Shown: positions 1-13,120, counted from the stretch's first letter. The stretch: 64,000 nucleotides of DNA from Coprinus comatus (GCA_034638255.1 JAWPGT010000002.1:2162501-2226500); one strand, 5' to 3'. The notes: generated by a model from the sequence alone, not told the origin. A program made the numbers and translations.

Positions 1-1
1 A

Positions 2-133
2 TTCGCAGCTTTCGAAACTCGGAATCCTCAAATGTATCAACTTGCTACGACATCATTGAATATTGAACAACAAACGCAGTTGATGGAGATTATGCGTATT
101 GCTGAACAGCAGGCTCTTACACCTCAAGCTTAA
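2..133 (+). CDS. C-terminus of an importin-beta family karyopherin (importin-7/Nmd5-like), 5' partial
   Basis: Only the last 43 residues are inside the window, starting in frame at the left edge and ending at TAA 131-133. The peptide begins FAAFETRNPQMYQ and closes with IMRIAEQQALTPQA. A pattern of an aromatic residue, then NPxxYQ, then a helix of the form QxxLMEIMxIAEQ is what the C-terminal end of importin-7/8-type nuclear transport receptors looks like, so the gene is tentatively placed there. No HEAT repeat is visible because the body lies upstream of the window. The reading frame is real in character (helical, Gln/Glu rich) and stops cleanly before AT-rich DNA, but the family assignment rests on a very short tail and could be another helical-repeat protein. 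Confidence 0.4.
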   Translation, partial: FAAFETRNPQMYQLATTSLNIEQQTQLMEIMRIAEQQALTPQA

Positions 134-3100
134 TGGAATGTTGGACCTTTGTCCCCCAAGGAGGGACTTTTTCGTTTGACGTTGCCCTTTTATTTTCAAA
201 GAATGAATGGATTGAATAAATGTCAAATGATTGACGTTTGAAACTTTTGAAATATTGCCAGTATGAATCACTGTTCTTGTCTACTTCAACTCCCTCGCCT
301 AATCTTTGGACACGCCGTTTTGTTTATGCCGACCGTCAGCGTTGTGATGGGACCCACAACCCCTCGGAGAAAATCCATATCGTCTGTCGATTGTCGGGAT
401 ATACCTCTGAAAATCCCGGATTTCATCGCCTGTCATGTATTTGCAGAAGTAGCCCACCTAAGCTGCACTTTTATATTTTTTTCTAGGGGTCAATTCGATG
501 TGTGTGGGTGGACGGGATGTAGTGGGTATTATTGTGTTGGTTCCATAAATCCACTAATTTGGTTTGAGGGACAACACGTTGCATAAGATTTTGATTGTCG
601 ATTGACATTGTTCTAACTATATGCATGTCATATACTAAGCGGAGAAGGAGACGGGATTGATAGACGGTGACATTATTGGGTATGACATTGGACATGTATT
701 TCGAAAGTTTGTGGATTGTGATTGTGGCTGACTTACTGAGCAACAGTAGTAACGTTCGAAAGAGACTGAACCTCCTATGACTTATTAATATTCACGTCGT
801 CAACTTGAAGAAGTGAATATTTTTATCCCCCCCCCCCCCCATCTTTTTTCCACTGTCAACCTCAACGCCCGCTCGATGCTCATACTAAACTACTATTTAA
901 TTTTGACTTGACTGATATTATCGATAAACACGGAATAGTTTTTACTAGTCCCTTTTCTTAGGGTGTCAATTATTCTGATTGTGGCTTCAACACTTCTCGG
1001 CCGTTGAGTCCGGGCCCCGGTGTGGTCGTGTCCACCTTGAATCATTGAATAGCTGAACACAACAACAATAGCTCACCTCAGCCGCCAGCGCCAGCGCTCA
1101 TTGATCACCTTGAGAGTTGAGTTGTATATTTGGGTATAGATCTACCTTTTGGTATAGTAGGTTGAGGCCAAGAGGCCAACCTGTTGTCTTCTTCGGTTGG
1201 TCAGTGACTTTTTTAGGAACTAAGGGTTCGTTTTGGTAGGTATGGTAAGGTTCGGCAATATCCAATGCTATTGCTTCGATCATCATTAGTATGTGGTATA
1301 TATGTATATACTCCTCCTCCTCACCTATTTTATTTTTAAGTTTCCTCATTTCCATGTGGATAGGGTTGGTGGAGAGGGGATGATCAACATTTCAAACAGC
1401 CTTTTCAATTCCAGTCTATTCCTTTTGAGGCCGTTTTGACTTGACTCTTCGGTACCTCAAGTGACACATAACATTGATCATATATAGGAAAGGAAAAGTA
1501 TATTAGTATGTAGGTACGTGACATTTATTAATAAGCATAGGTCATTGTATTGAATTGATTCGACTTAAACTCTTAAGAAGCCTCGGCATGGAATTGCCAT
1601 GGGCTTTTGAAAGAAAGAACTCAGTGTGAAGTTCAGGATGGAATCAAAGGTCCGATTAGTCTGGGTGTTTTTATTTATTCTGATCGCTCGGTTAGCCACT
1701 GCTTCGGGATGAATATCATCTACTTTTACTTACTACTGATCAAGGAATACTACATACTCAAGAGATAAGAACTCACTATGAGTCAAGTATAAGTGAATGA
1801 TTGACTCCGTCAATTTCACTTTTACTTCTTGCTCTTACTCTTACTTCTTGCTCTATGAAAAGAATAAAAGTGTTCTTTAGAGATGGTTCGTCGCTTTTTT
1901 TCTTCTTTTCTTTATAAGAAATATACGTCTGATGAATTGATGGATGGTGGGGTTGATTTTTATGTACTCGTTTCCAAGGGCTCAAGGTCAAGACTCGCTG
2001 GAACGTCTTCTCCTCTTGTATATATTATCTTCGTAAAGATGACGTATACGTACGATTAAATAAATACACTGGAACATGATTCTTCGTAAGGCCGAGGCTT
2101 CTTAGTGTATTCCACTCAGGCCGTTCATATGGAGTAGTAGTTCGAATGAGTCACCAAGTTCAAACCAAATGGTCACAAGGGAACTTTTTTCAATGGATCA
2201 ACCTGCCGAGGACTGTTCCATTCTCTTAACCCTTTAGTCTTGGGAAGTTTCGTTCCCAGTCGTGGGTATTCTATTTGAGAATGGGTATCGTACCAATGAA
2301 ACCGAACTGACCTGATATGGTACTGTGTGTATGCTTAAGCTCGAAACAATCTTTCCATCGCATTGTTCTTCAAAGTAAGTAAGTCAAATAAAGACTCAAC
2401 TGAGATTCTCATTCCCCTTCCCCCTCGTATACCGTTTTAGCCCAAGCCCCGTTAAGGCAAATGAGTTGTAGATAAAGGAGGATTCAGCCACAACTTCATC
2501 CTTGCGAAACCATTGACCCGTTGTATTAAGTTTCTAGGTCAGAAGGGTAATATATTATAGTTAAGCCAGGCTATGGTCTGGCCTTTACTATCTCAAAGAA
2601 GAGGAGGATCACAAAGATAACTCGGGACTCGACCTTCGGGACCTGGACTTCCTAGTAGACTATACCTGTTCGAGCTTCTAACAGAAGCATTATTGGTAGT
2701 TATATTCGTATCTTCTCTCGAAGTTGTCAATGAAACTTTCCATTTCATTGGTGTCAAACTGTTCTACGAAAAGGAACTGACTGACCGCCACTTAATACTT
2801 ATAAGTACTACCGTACCAAAATGTTGGTTCGTTATTTTCGCCTTTGAGCGACTTGAGCTGGATAAGCATAATCATTGAACTTTTTTTCCAATTGGTTATT
2901 ACTACCTTCGCATATACCATTTATTTTGACCCGATACTGGAACTTCGAAAAGTACTGATTGTATCCTGAAGAATACTCTCTGATGCTGTGATCGTTAATA
3001 GAAGTTGATCATATAATTTTTTCTTTCTTCTCAATCTCAGGTGTCATTTGACCATCCCGTGGGTATATGTAAACGATTCCTCCAATAATAAGTCACTAGA

Positions 3101-3154
3101 TATGTGAGATGCTAAACATATCTACATCAAAGCCAGATATCGACACACTGCTAT
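134..3154. other. Intergenic region, no supported gene
   Basis: Three kilobases between the karyopherin tail and the 3' end of the TANGO2-like gene. All open frames are short, lack recognisable domains and show no consistent chain of exons with splice consensus. The stretch holds low-complexity tracts, including the poly-C run at 827-840. The proximal 200 bp are presumably the karyopherin 3' UTR, and the distal end the 3' UTR of the minus-strand gene. Confidence 0.5.
827..840. repeat. C14 homopolymer
   Basis: Fourteen consecutive C residues in an AT-rich neighbourhood. It is a likely length-variable site. Its survival shows that long homopolymers are not always collapsed in this assembly, which matters for judging the apparent one-base losses elsewhere. 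Confidence 0.95.
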
Positions 3155-4574
3155 TCATTGTTCTATATTAAACTTGAACACCCTCTCCTTAGTCTCTCCT
3201 TCGCCTTGACTTTCTAGATGGTCCAGGCGCTCGGGTTTACCGTCCCTTCCTAGCCTCCAGATATCCCGTTCAATGAAAAGAATAGAACCATCTCGGCGGA
3301 TAAGAAGTACCGTAGAAAGACGTGTACCATAGTAGTATTCGTAACCGGGTGCGGCTCCAGTCTTGGCCTCCGGTCGGTTCTTGGACTCTGAGATACCCGG
3401 TTCGGGGATACTTGCTAAAGGTGGAGCGAATGGCACATCCTGCGAAGTGCTTGTATTTAGACTAGGATTAGGAACGGTTGCATCGCTTGAAGTCAAGATG
3501 ATGGGTATCGGTGTCACTTGAACTGTGTTGCGAAGTTGGACACGTTGAGTTATTGGTTTGGGTGATACCCAGCTATTTTGTGAAGCAATGGAACGACAGA
3601 AGATAAACCCAGATAGAAATGTTTCATGGGAATCGATCGGTATCAAGGATTGAGAAAAAAGATTAGATGTATGGACAAACATCAGAAGGGAGTGTGGCTA
3701 AACATACGTGAGAATGTGGAACAGTTTCTCTATCAGTTCGCTTTCGCTCTCTTCAGGTGACTTGTTGGTTGGTAAAGTCTGTAAGACATCGGTAAAGTTC
3801 TGCCTAGCTTTTTTGACTTTTGGCCATTCGTTTGCTCCTTGTCCGTCGACACCGTTAGACATACAGCCAGTGGCTCGTTCTCTGCGACTCAAGCGACGAG
3901 CTTCTAGTAAACCACCTCCACCATGATTGGTGACAAATAGGGCATCATAGGTTAGCTTCTGAGACCTCGTGCTCGTTGGATCTTCCTTTCTGTCTAGTTC
4001 TTGTGCCTTTCCTTCTGTTTCTTTTGGGGTTGTAGCAAGTGGAGCAGGTGAAAGAAGGAGAAGGTTGAACCCGGCGAACTGAGCATTTTGGGGTACAATA
4101 GTGCCAACTTCATCTTCCAAGGGATGCGATGAATCTGATAAAAGAAAAGATGAGACCAAGTGGCCTCTAGAAGATTGATACGATTCAGGAGCCTCTACAA
4201 TGTTTGTCCTGTATACATAATTAGTTATGTGTCAATTCAAAAACGGAAACAATCGAAAAGTTGAGAACCGAGAGAGAGCAAACCTTACAGGAAAGCAACT
4301 CTTCCTGCTCGGTTGACACCGAACCAAGATCCCCCAGCTTTGTCGTCGCGTCCGGATAGAATGTTCCCTGAGACTGAAGATGGTTTTTGATAGGAATGGT
4401 CATCCTGAAATGAGTGAAAATGGGCATCTTTGGTGGGTCTATCCAAATATTCGTCACGATTGGTACACAAGATGCTAGTAACAGTAAAACCTTAAGTTTA
4501 GGGAGAGTTGAGAGTGGATCAAGTAACTTACAGGGCATAGTCGGATGCTCGAGACTCCATACACCGATACACAT
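3155..4574 (-). CDS. TANGO2 / NRDE-family protein
   Basis: Four exons on the minus strand: 4574-4532, 4474-4289, 4208-3708, 3572-3155. The N-terminus MCIGVWSLEHP, followed by DYALIL, CTNRDEYLDRPT, the ILSGRDDKAGGSWFGVNR block, RAGRVAFLTNI and SRGHLVSSFL, is the signature of the NRDE/TANGO2 family (named for the Asn-Arg-Asp-Glu motif, seen here). The tail YYGTRLSTVLLIRRDGSIL and FIERDIW matches the family end. Human TANGO2 is linked to Golgi/ER organisation and to lipid, CoA or heme handling; the biochemical role in fungi is not settled. About 383 codons, with a Glu/Lys/Thr-rich insert near the middle. Exon lengths sum to 1148, one short of a multiple of three: the start and NRDE frames are offset by one base near 4542-4544, as if CCC had become CC in the codons for His-Pro-Asp. 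Family call certain; the intron at 3573-3707 is the least certain. Confidence 0.88.
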
Positions 4575-4998
4575 ACCGAGGGGCTTAGTTATGCGTCAAA
4601 GGTTTTGACTGTTATGGCGCTATTTCTAGAACAAGAAACAGAAAGATGGTGAATGTCTGATTGACTGGTTAGTAGTGTAGGATTACTTAGAAGCTAGGGG
4701 TTCCAGAAAGATGAGCAATTGATATTTCTGATTATGGAGTCTTGTTGTGACATCATCGTTCTTGGCAATACGTCCCAAGGCCAATTTTATACAAAAGTCC
4801 GTGCTCAGAAAGCACAACACATAGCAGATGCATGTAGGCCTTGATATTATTTCAGAGCTGAGTTCATAGGTACTTTTTTTCTATGATGGGGTGCTGAGTG
4901 CCCTATCGATATAACCAGATTCCGACGAACTATTATAAAACCCGTGACATCATGTCACAATGCCTCTTTCATTACAACCACACTGAGAACATAATTAA
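4575..4998. promoter_or_regulatory. Divergent promoter between TANGO2-like gene and ARP6
   Basis: The two start codons face away from each other across 424 bp. TATAAAA lies at 4934-4940, 59 nt before the ARP6 ATG. Just downstream is a 13-bp perfect inverted repeat, TGACATCATGTCA (4945-4957), and the half motif TGACATCAT recurs at 4748-4756. The motif resembles bZIP/ATF-type half sites, but this is inference. Confidence 0.5.
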
Positions 4999-6870
4999 AT
5001 GCCCAGAATTATCATTGACAATGGCGCACACACGATAAAGGCTGCGGTACAGAACTCGGGACCTCCACGGTACGTTATGCGCAAGTTTCACGGACAACCG
5101 GTTAAAATTATTATCAGCATCATCCCGAACGCCGTAATACGATCCAAGGGCGACAAGACAACATACTTTGGCCACGAGTTTGAACGCTGCAAAGATTACT
5201 CCTCGTTGCACTACCGGTTACCTTTTGAAAAAGTTTGTAAAACTTGACACGTGCTCATACCTTGGATGATAAGATTGCTTTAGCTTTTGCTATTGTAGGG
5301 GTATATCGTTGATTGGGATGCTCAAAAAGCAGTCTGGGATGGCCTATTCTCCACTGAGGTCTTAAATGTGGGTGAAAACTCTCAAGGGCTATGTCCGAGG
5401 CTCCTCAGCTTTTTTTTTCAGGTTGACACAACTGAGTCTTCTTTGCTCATTACCGAACCATACTTCAACCTCCCAAACATTCAAGATTTCTACGATCAGT
5501 TCGTCTTTGAAGAATACGAATTTCAATCCTATTACAGATGCACGCGTAAGTCACAACGATACAACGCGATGTTGTCGGACCCTGATCATGACTATCTACC
5601 CCAGCTGCCTCACTCATACCTCATGGCACGCTATTCAAAGTTGCTGATCAACCAGCTCCTGAATGTTGTGTCGTCATCGATTCTGGTTTTAGTTTCACTC
5701 ATGTCGTTCCCATGATCAATGGAAAAGTAGTCTGGAACGCCGTCAAACGGTGAGTGCTCTTTCCACCATTAGTATGCTTAATTATTCCTTATGGATTTCT
5801 TATCGTGCGTCTCTAGGGTCGACGTAGGAGGGAAACTCTTGACTAATCACCTTAAAGAGCTTGTATCCTATCGACAGTGGAATATGATGGATGAAACTTT
5901 TATTGTTAATGATGTGAAAGAACAGTGTTGCTACGTCTCCCAAAATTTTGGGTTAGACTTGGATATCTGTGAGTCTCATTTCATGCACATCCCAGAGACG
6001 ATTTCATAGAAAAGGTCTTTTCAAGGCAGAGGCAATACATTGGGAAATTCCATCATACAGGAGTACATTCTTCCTGATTTGTCAAAGAACCAAAAGGGAA
6101 GAATACGAACCCCTGAAGATATACAGCTTGTTTCCGATCAAGTTCTTATTATGAACAATGAACGATTTGTTGTTCCAGAGATTATATTCAGACCGGAGAC
6201 ATTGGTTAGGCAGTGCTATTTCTCTATTCAAGTTGTCAACTTTCTGATGCTCCTTATACTCTAGGTCTAGAGCAAATGGGCCTTTCCCATACAGTGGCTC
6301 ACTCTATATCTTTACTCCCAACGGACCTTCAAGGAATGTTCTGGGCCAACATTGGACTTATTGGGGGCAACACCAAATTTCGTGGATTTCGGGAACGATT
6401 GTGAGTACCTAAGAATGTTTCAATATATTATACCGGACTCATTACAAGTTAGGATGCAAGAGCTTCGAACCTTGGCTCCAGTTGATTGTGGCGTGGTTAT
6501 TTACGAATGCAATGAGTACGTATTTGATACATATGAATGATCGAGTAATTCTCATCTACTCCACAGTCCAATCCTTGAACCATACGAATCGGCACTTAAT
6601 TTCGATTCTTCAAGTTTTGAGGTGACAAGGTCAGATTATCAAGAAATGGGAGGTGATGCCATTCGCCGTAAATTCAAATCAACAAATTGGCGAAACTTTA
6701 CTGGAATAACCGTCGATACCAATCCTCTTGATGGAGACGAAACTAGCGAACCGGAGCGCAAGAGTAATGCATCTACCAAAGTCAAGCCGAACCCAACATC
6801 TGGCAGAAGTACCCGTAGTGCTAGAGCTAGAACTATTAGTACCAAAGAGGGAACTAGTAAACGGAGATGA
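4999..6870 (+). CDS. ARP6: Actin-related protein 6 (ARP6), SWR1-complex subunit
   Basis: Ten exons: 4999-5069, 5118-5232, 5299-5367, 5422-5545, 5605-5749, 5817-5968, 6026-6204, 6265-6400, 6453-6515, 6567-6870. Conserved blocks in order are [130 protein letters not shown]. These are diagnostic of ARP6, which in fungi works in the nuclear SWR1 remodeller that exchanges H2A for H2A.Z. Exons total 1358 nt, one base short: exon 7 ends in phase 0 (ACA TTG) while exon 8 needs phase 1 (GT CTA GAG), so one G appears to be missing at the 6204/6265 junction. The C-terminus carries a basic Ser/Arg/Lys tail of roughly 55 residues beyond the usual family end. Confidence 0.93.
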
Positions 6871-8708
6871 TGCAAGCAGTTAGCTGGACTACCACGTTAG
6901 TGTAATATTCAAGTTGGATTTATAACAGACGATGAATAAACGCAAAAAAAGTCGCGCATTCTTTCGAAAAATAGAAGGTACGTTTCAGTAGTAACCGTCT
7001 ACCTACAGCTCGCTCGCTCGCTCGCGAAAGATTTATCAAAGTTTAAGGGACGTGTCATATCCGCTACGATTACGATCAAAAGTATCTCAGCCGAAGAACT
7101 GTCCAATGACCCCTGTCGATTCCCGGAACCTCAACTTCAAATGTGAAACCTTCAAGGAAGATTTATGAATTACACGTACTTGAAAGCTACAGTTCCTGAC
7201 TCTGTTGCTATGATTAACATGAGCTTGAGGTACTGGATACCACCTATCGAAGACTCGAAGACCTTGCTTAAAAGTCGTTTGCTTCGGTTTGTAACCCTCA
7301 TCGCAGGTATTAAACTCGGGTAAATGATTCGGGATGTAATTATGGGAAGAACTCCGAAGTCCAATTCAAATCTAATTACCATATCCATATTCAGTGACAT
7401 TTTCGTTTACTTCGAATTCTCGTTAGGAATCCGTGTCAAGGAAGTATTACTTCTGTCAGCTATATTGGCTTCTCTTCTCTAGAATACTACTGTATGTAGT
7501 TACAAAAGAAAAATGGAAAGTCGACATATTCTCATGTTCGTTTCTAACTAGTTCTCACTTCATCAAGAAATAATTGTGGGGTTCATACATCGCGATTGTA
7601 AATTCAAGGTGACAAATAATTGATCACTGTGTTATAGATCCCGAATGATTTCTAACAACAAGTATGTAAAATTTTCCTGAACCGGTTTGAAATTCCGTAC
7701 AATTCCCCTTCTAAGGTAAGAGCGCTCGGAGATTCGAGAAGAAAGAAGGTACAAGTAAATCGTGATAATAGCGATATCAATATAAACTCCACCTACCACC
7801 TTCTTCCTTTTTTTTTTTTTTTCACCCTCTTCTTTTTTTTTTTCGAGGTTCCTTAATACAATCATTACATGCGTAAGAACTGACATCATCCGTTTTGAAA
7901 TTGTACCATATGAATGATTATCCAGGATAAGTTGTCATATTTCGAGGGTCCTGCCAATGTGTCAAGTTTTATGGATCACGCGATAATCGTAAAAAAAACC
8001 CAGTCTTGAGCTTGCCACATATCCATCAACAATTCAAAAAAAAAAAAAAAGGTGTCCTTCCAGAAATAAGTTGACCGTGTCAGAACCAAAGAGCTGTTCT
8101 TTGAGAAGCCACATAACCTTAGGGGACAAACTTCCCTTTTTGGATCAAAATTTTGTCTTTGTATTTATACAAATCCCGTTATACACAAGTCTATATTTGC
8201 GAGAAGATCGGGGCATCGGACTGGTCTGATGCCAGCAACGTAATTACTAAAACTGAGCAAGACAACACTATAAGGAAAAGAAGAGAGAAGGGAACGGAAA
8301 GCTGAGGATATTCAAAATTGCGTTACGAAAGGAGAGAAAAAGAGGGTTAAATTGGAGGGGTGGGGAGGGGGATAGTACAATAAAACAACCACTATTCGTA
8401 CAAAAAGACTGTCCTTTACATAATAGTAGCAGAAAAAGAAGAGAATAAAAAGCAAGAATCAGTACTGGCATAGATTGGTTTGACTCAAGTGAGTCATAGT
8501 TATAGGTGGTATTCAAGAAAAAAAGGAAAGCAAAAAAACAACGTATGAAATCAACGATGATGAATGATGGTATCATAATCAAACCTCTGAGAAATGACCA
8601 AGCGATGAGAGAGATTTGGTATATATACCGAGTCATTGTGAGGATAAGGATAACGTGATGCAGATATGACAATGGATGAAGCATAAATGGGCGTTTCGAA
8701 CGAATTCT
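6871..8708. other. Intergenic region with homopolymer and GCTC repeats
   Basis: No gene is supported. It contains a short (GCTC)n run near 7007-7024, poly-T tracts near 7808-7822 and 7833-7843, and a poly-A tract near 8037-8050. ARP6 and the minus-strand Zn2Cys6 gene converge here, so both 3' UTRs lie inside. Confidence 0.5.
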
Positions 8709-10298
8709 TCAAGACATGCCGACATGACCGTAAACATTATGATGTTCAGCGGTGGGAGGTGGCAAAGGGAAATACGGGTTGTACCCTGCAGCAGCAAGGT
8801 TATTCCATTCCTGGGGTGAAACTCCCGGGGAACCTGTACCAGTGTGGAAGGAGGCATGGCCGCTGGAAGCTGATAGTGGCGTAAGGAGTTCGTTGTCTGA
8901 CGGGGTATTTGTGTCATATGGTTGGTTTTGCTGGCCTGCAGCATTTCCATGATTGGAGTCGATGTCTCGTTAAAATCTACACCACTGCTTTACAAATGAG
9001 TTTGGATTAGTACAAGAGATTGAATAGGTGATGACGTACTGCATTAATTCATTCAGTTCAATAACCTTGCGGAACAGTTGGCACTGAGGATGATGGGTAT
9101 ACTGTCGAAGTGATGACAATGAGTTCTGAATTTGTTGCGAAAGTGTGAGGTACGCTACTCCTGTAGCAGGGCTTGTCCGACACGGACAGTAGACCTGTTG
9201 ATGCGGAGAACTATGGTAATGATCACTGTGATTGCTTCCAGCATATGCATGCCCATTACCATAAGACCCACCGCCACCACCCGTCGAATAAGGAGATGTA
9301 GCGGAGCCGTGTTCATGATAGTTGTTTGATGTGTGGCTACCATAGACTCCGTTGCCTTGATTTGGAGAACCAACATGAAACCCCCGCGACTGTGGCTCCT
9401 CGTACGGCGAGTTTGGGCTACCACTACTTCCGCCTCTTACATCACCAGCAAACGGTTGATGATATCGCATTGTGCTGCTATTCGGTCCTGGGGAAGGAGA
9501 AAATCGATATAGCCCAGGCGAGGCATCCGAGATCGGCTCGGTTTTGATTGGGCTGACAATGCTGGAGTTTCCAGAAGTGGGTCGGCTACTGCGATTAGGA
9601 TCCTCCGGAGAACGTTTGACGGGTGCACACTTGGACGCTCGGGAATGCCATTTCTCATTTGGATCACCGTCTCGGAAATTGCTGTCTGCCCAGCGTGGGT
9701 GAGGTTTACCTATAAACATGAACAGGGCCGCATGTGAGCTCGGAAATGTCGGCCGCCAGACACCACTGAACGTACCTCTCAGTTCTCGGACAAGACTTTC
9801 AAGCTCTGCAATGCGATTCCTTAGGCGTGTGTTTTCGTCAACAGATGGGTCATCTCTAATGATGATATAAGTGTGAAATTACAATTATCTCAGATAGGAC
9901 ATGTTACTCACCTCAATGCCGGATCGTCAATTTCATATACACAAAGGCCAGTCTAAGCGTCGAACACGAGTCAAAATCCACATAAATGACAATATATGTT
10001 TGTTATGTACCAAACCAAGTTGAATACATCGTTGGCAAGGTCGTTTTCGATCGCACTAGTGGTACACTTCAGTTTTGCCTGGTGAGTATGGTGAACAAGG
10101 TAGACGCACTTTTCGTTTAGATGTATGACAATTCAAGCAGCTTTGGGTAGTCCGGTTCCTCCTCCTCTTCCTATTTTTGGGGAGATTTCGGGTGTAGAGG
10201 GGGAAAAGCGGTTAATAAGTCGGCAAGTAAAATGCATTAGTGTCCTGAGCAATATGTACTAACCTGTGGTCAGTATCAATAGTGAACTCCAAATCCAT
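8709..10298 (-). CDS. Zn2Cys6 fungal transcription factor
   Basis: Seven exons on the minus strand: 10298-10264, 10170-10110, 10055-10011, 9952-9912, 9855-9776, 9709-9040, 8984-8709. A basic stretch (RKRRRNRTTQS) leads into the binuclear cluster SCLNCHTSKRKC DRKRPCQRCIQLGLTGLC, where six cysteines follow C-x2-C-x6-C-x6-C-x2-C-x6-C and the cluster is cut by introns directly before Cys3 and between Cys5 and Cys6. A heptad-like linker ENTRLRNRIAELESLVRELR suggests a dimerising coiled coil, then the WADSNFRDGDPNEKWHSRAS segment typical of a basidiomycete Zn2Cys6 group. The rest is Ser/Pro/Gly/His rich, with a Gly5 run, and probably an activation region. It should act in the nucleus as a sequence-specific regulator; targets unknown. 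Exons sum to 1208, one short of frame: the GVDFNETSTP and NHGNAAGQQNQPYDTNTPSD readings are offset near 8952-8957, consistent with a lost C. Confidence 0.9.
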
Positions 10299-13120
10299 GA
10301 TTTCGCCTTTCAATTGCACTGGCTGGAATGAGTCTGTAGGCATCATGGTAAAGCAGGTGAAAGGTCAGGAGTGGAAAAGGAACAAGCTCGAGGAGAATCG
10401 ACCTTGTCCTTAAGTGCTTCCGGCGTTATTAAGTAAACAGGCCTTGAGATCTTGAGTGTGAGATCGTGCCGGTGGATGACAGATTGCTCAGGGAGTGTAC
10501 CCGATTGGGAGAACTGACCCAGTGCTCGAGTCGAACTGGTGTTGTAATTGACTACTACCTGTCCAGTTTGCTTCCTCCCACAATCCTATCAATCCTACGT
10601 ACGTGACTATATAACGTATAGCCTTGGTCACAGCTTTGCCCTGAGGATCAGAATATATCGAAGGCCGGATTGCAACATGTGGAAGGGTTAAGGTCTATTG
10701 GTATGCAACTCTTTCCATTCCAGAAAACTCATATCTTCCAATATCATCTCGCCTTGTCCCGGGCCCCCGATTGTTCGGAACTAACTCCGTGTGAGGTATA
10801 AGTCCGTAAACACTCAGTGTTTCGACACTCCTCCTAGATGACTTCAGGGTCGGTCCACACAGTGAATTTGTGACAACGTGCAAGTTGAAATTGCGTTCAA
10901 GGTCAATGTGAACTTGTATTGTTTCCGGTATCGACCGCGAGCTTTCTCTCGAAAATTATCCACCGGCTACTTTGACTCTTGATTCTATGCGTTGTCGCAG
11001 ACTTACCCGATGATCAAAGAAGGTTCAGAACCCACCCATGAGGTTGGTTCTAACATCAATCCAAAAACAATTCGACAATCAGGCTGCAAGAAATGAAGAG
11101 GAGGCACAAGTGATCACACAACAATTCGTTCACAAGCATCTTCAGGACAGGCAGGGTTCATGAGACCCCACATGATGATTCTCAACAGCGTCATAGGATT
11201 CTCCTTCGAAAAACGACTCCAATAGCGTCATAGCAGTAAGTAAAGTGTCTATTGTAGACGCTGTTCGCATTTGTGTGACTCTTTAAAACCAAATCTCATA
11301 TCACTGATTGTGATAAATCATATGGGACTGGGAAAAGGTAGTAACCGGATATTTACCTGTTTAGGATGAACACTTGAATCCTGATACGGCTTCTTGCGTG
11401 GTAATCCTTATCCCTTTTGTGGTCTACACACCCAACAGGATATGCGAGCCTGAAGAAGTGAACTGGTAAACTTAGCAGATCTGATTCGAAGGGGTATTCC
11501 TGGTGTTCCTTCATTGGATGAAGCTGGTGGAACCATTTCCTGAAACCACAAGAAAATGGCGAGAAGGCCCCGGAATTGCGGCGGTGCACGTAAAGTGATA
11601 GAGAAGAATAATTTTCAAGAGCTCGCGCTGGGTTCGCCTAAATTTTCGAAGATTAATGTGGCGGACTATGTTGAAAGAATGCCCGGAGCATGAAATCATT
11701 CAAACGGACATCTATGAGCTGTGCAAGCATCCGCGGAAGGCGGTGTCAACAGTCAATTATCTATATTAGGTTCAATTCTCCCAGCCTGTGAAACCTACCA
11801 TTCTGTTGGGAAGCATCTCGAGTTAGTCTACTACTCTTCAAATTCAATACAATTCAAAATAAGAATTTGTGTTTTGTGCTAATGTACAATGTGTGTGATG
11901 TGTATGAATAGTATCACCCCAATAATAAGACTGAACATTGTTTATTGCTGGGTATACTAAGAAATTATACAAACCACCGATTCTATTTTCCTGTACATGT
12001 ATGTCGTGATCCTAATTACTATGTAGACAAGACTCAATTTCCAATAGACCGATCGCAATCAGAAATGTATGTGGCTTGCCAGATGCTTCGGAGAGCTGTT
12101 TAAAGTTGACACCCCTGATCAAACTCGTGACAGCGTACTGACACGAAGATATCAAAGAGCACCTCGAAGCAGCTCGTCCCATCAACAGTCAAAGGACTGT
12201 GGGATGATTGGCCTGTGCTTCTGAACGAGGCACCAGAAGCTATAGATGTGATGGGACATCAGTTCCTGCAACTAGCTCGAGGAGGGCAAAGGGGAATCCA
12301 CAATTTCGAAGAAGGTTTTGTATATGGAGTACCACACTACTAATCGCGGGGTATTCAACCATTCTTGGCGTCAACTTTCGATCGTACCCACGTGTAGGGA
12401 ACTATCCATTTGTCATGCATAGAATAGGCCTCCACATTTGCCGTCCAGAAAGTGTATTCATATTCAGCCACCGTTGAAGCCAAGCCCGTCCTACGATGCG
12501 ATTTGATCTCCTCCATGGCCGGTTATAGCTGGAAAGCAAGCTGATCCACATCATATTCATGTTTTCCGTTTCACGTCGACTACTAACCAGCCACCACCAT
12601 TACAAACATCGACGATCCCGTACAGACCTGGATAAACGACTCTAGCAACGTACGGAATCTTGAGATATACATCGGCTTAAGTCGGACAGAAGTTGGGTAT
12701 GTAGATCCAAATTCATCGACGCGGCAGCTCACCTGAACCACTGGACAAACTTCCTAAAAAAAGGATTTCTATGCCAATAATGGGAGATCATTGGTAAAAT
12801 GGAGTCGTAATGAGACACCTACCACCATAGAGAAATGATTTAGGCAAGTCCATTACATATGCTTTCAATTGCAAGCTTATTTGTCAGTTGATCTATTTCT
12901 TGGCGTGAGAGCCCTTGTAATCCAAACAGTAGCAAATAGATGATTATGACGTCGTCAACTGCATATTCTAGTCCGCACTCTGGCTGTCGCGTTCGTCGCC
13001 TTGTTGTTACCATCTCAACTACCTGAAGATTGCACCAGATTGTCACACAGGAGGATATTCTTCTACACTTGTGCTTGCTGGACCACCTGTTGCTGCTCAT
13101 ACCGTTGCTCTTATCTACAA
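10299..13120. other. Intergenic region
   Basis: A 2.8-kb gap between the divergently oriented Zn2Cys6 gene and the phosphatidylserine synthase gene. No frame longer than about 90 codons has domain character or linked splice sites. It should contain both promoters; no unambiguous TATA box was picked out. Confidence 0.45.

Noticed and set aside
8633..8950. Minus-strand frame reading MEMLQASKTNH in the Zn2Cys6 last exon
   Set aside because: The alternative frame NAAGQQNQPYDTNTPSDNEL through GVSPQEWNNLAAAGYNPYF is the typical regulator tail and ends at 8709; the other frame is only reached through the apparent one-base gap.
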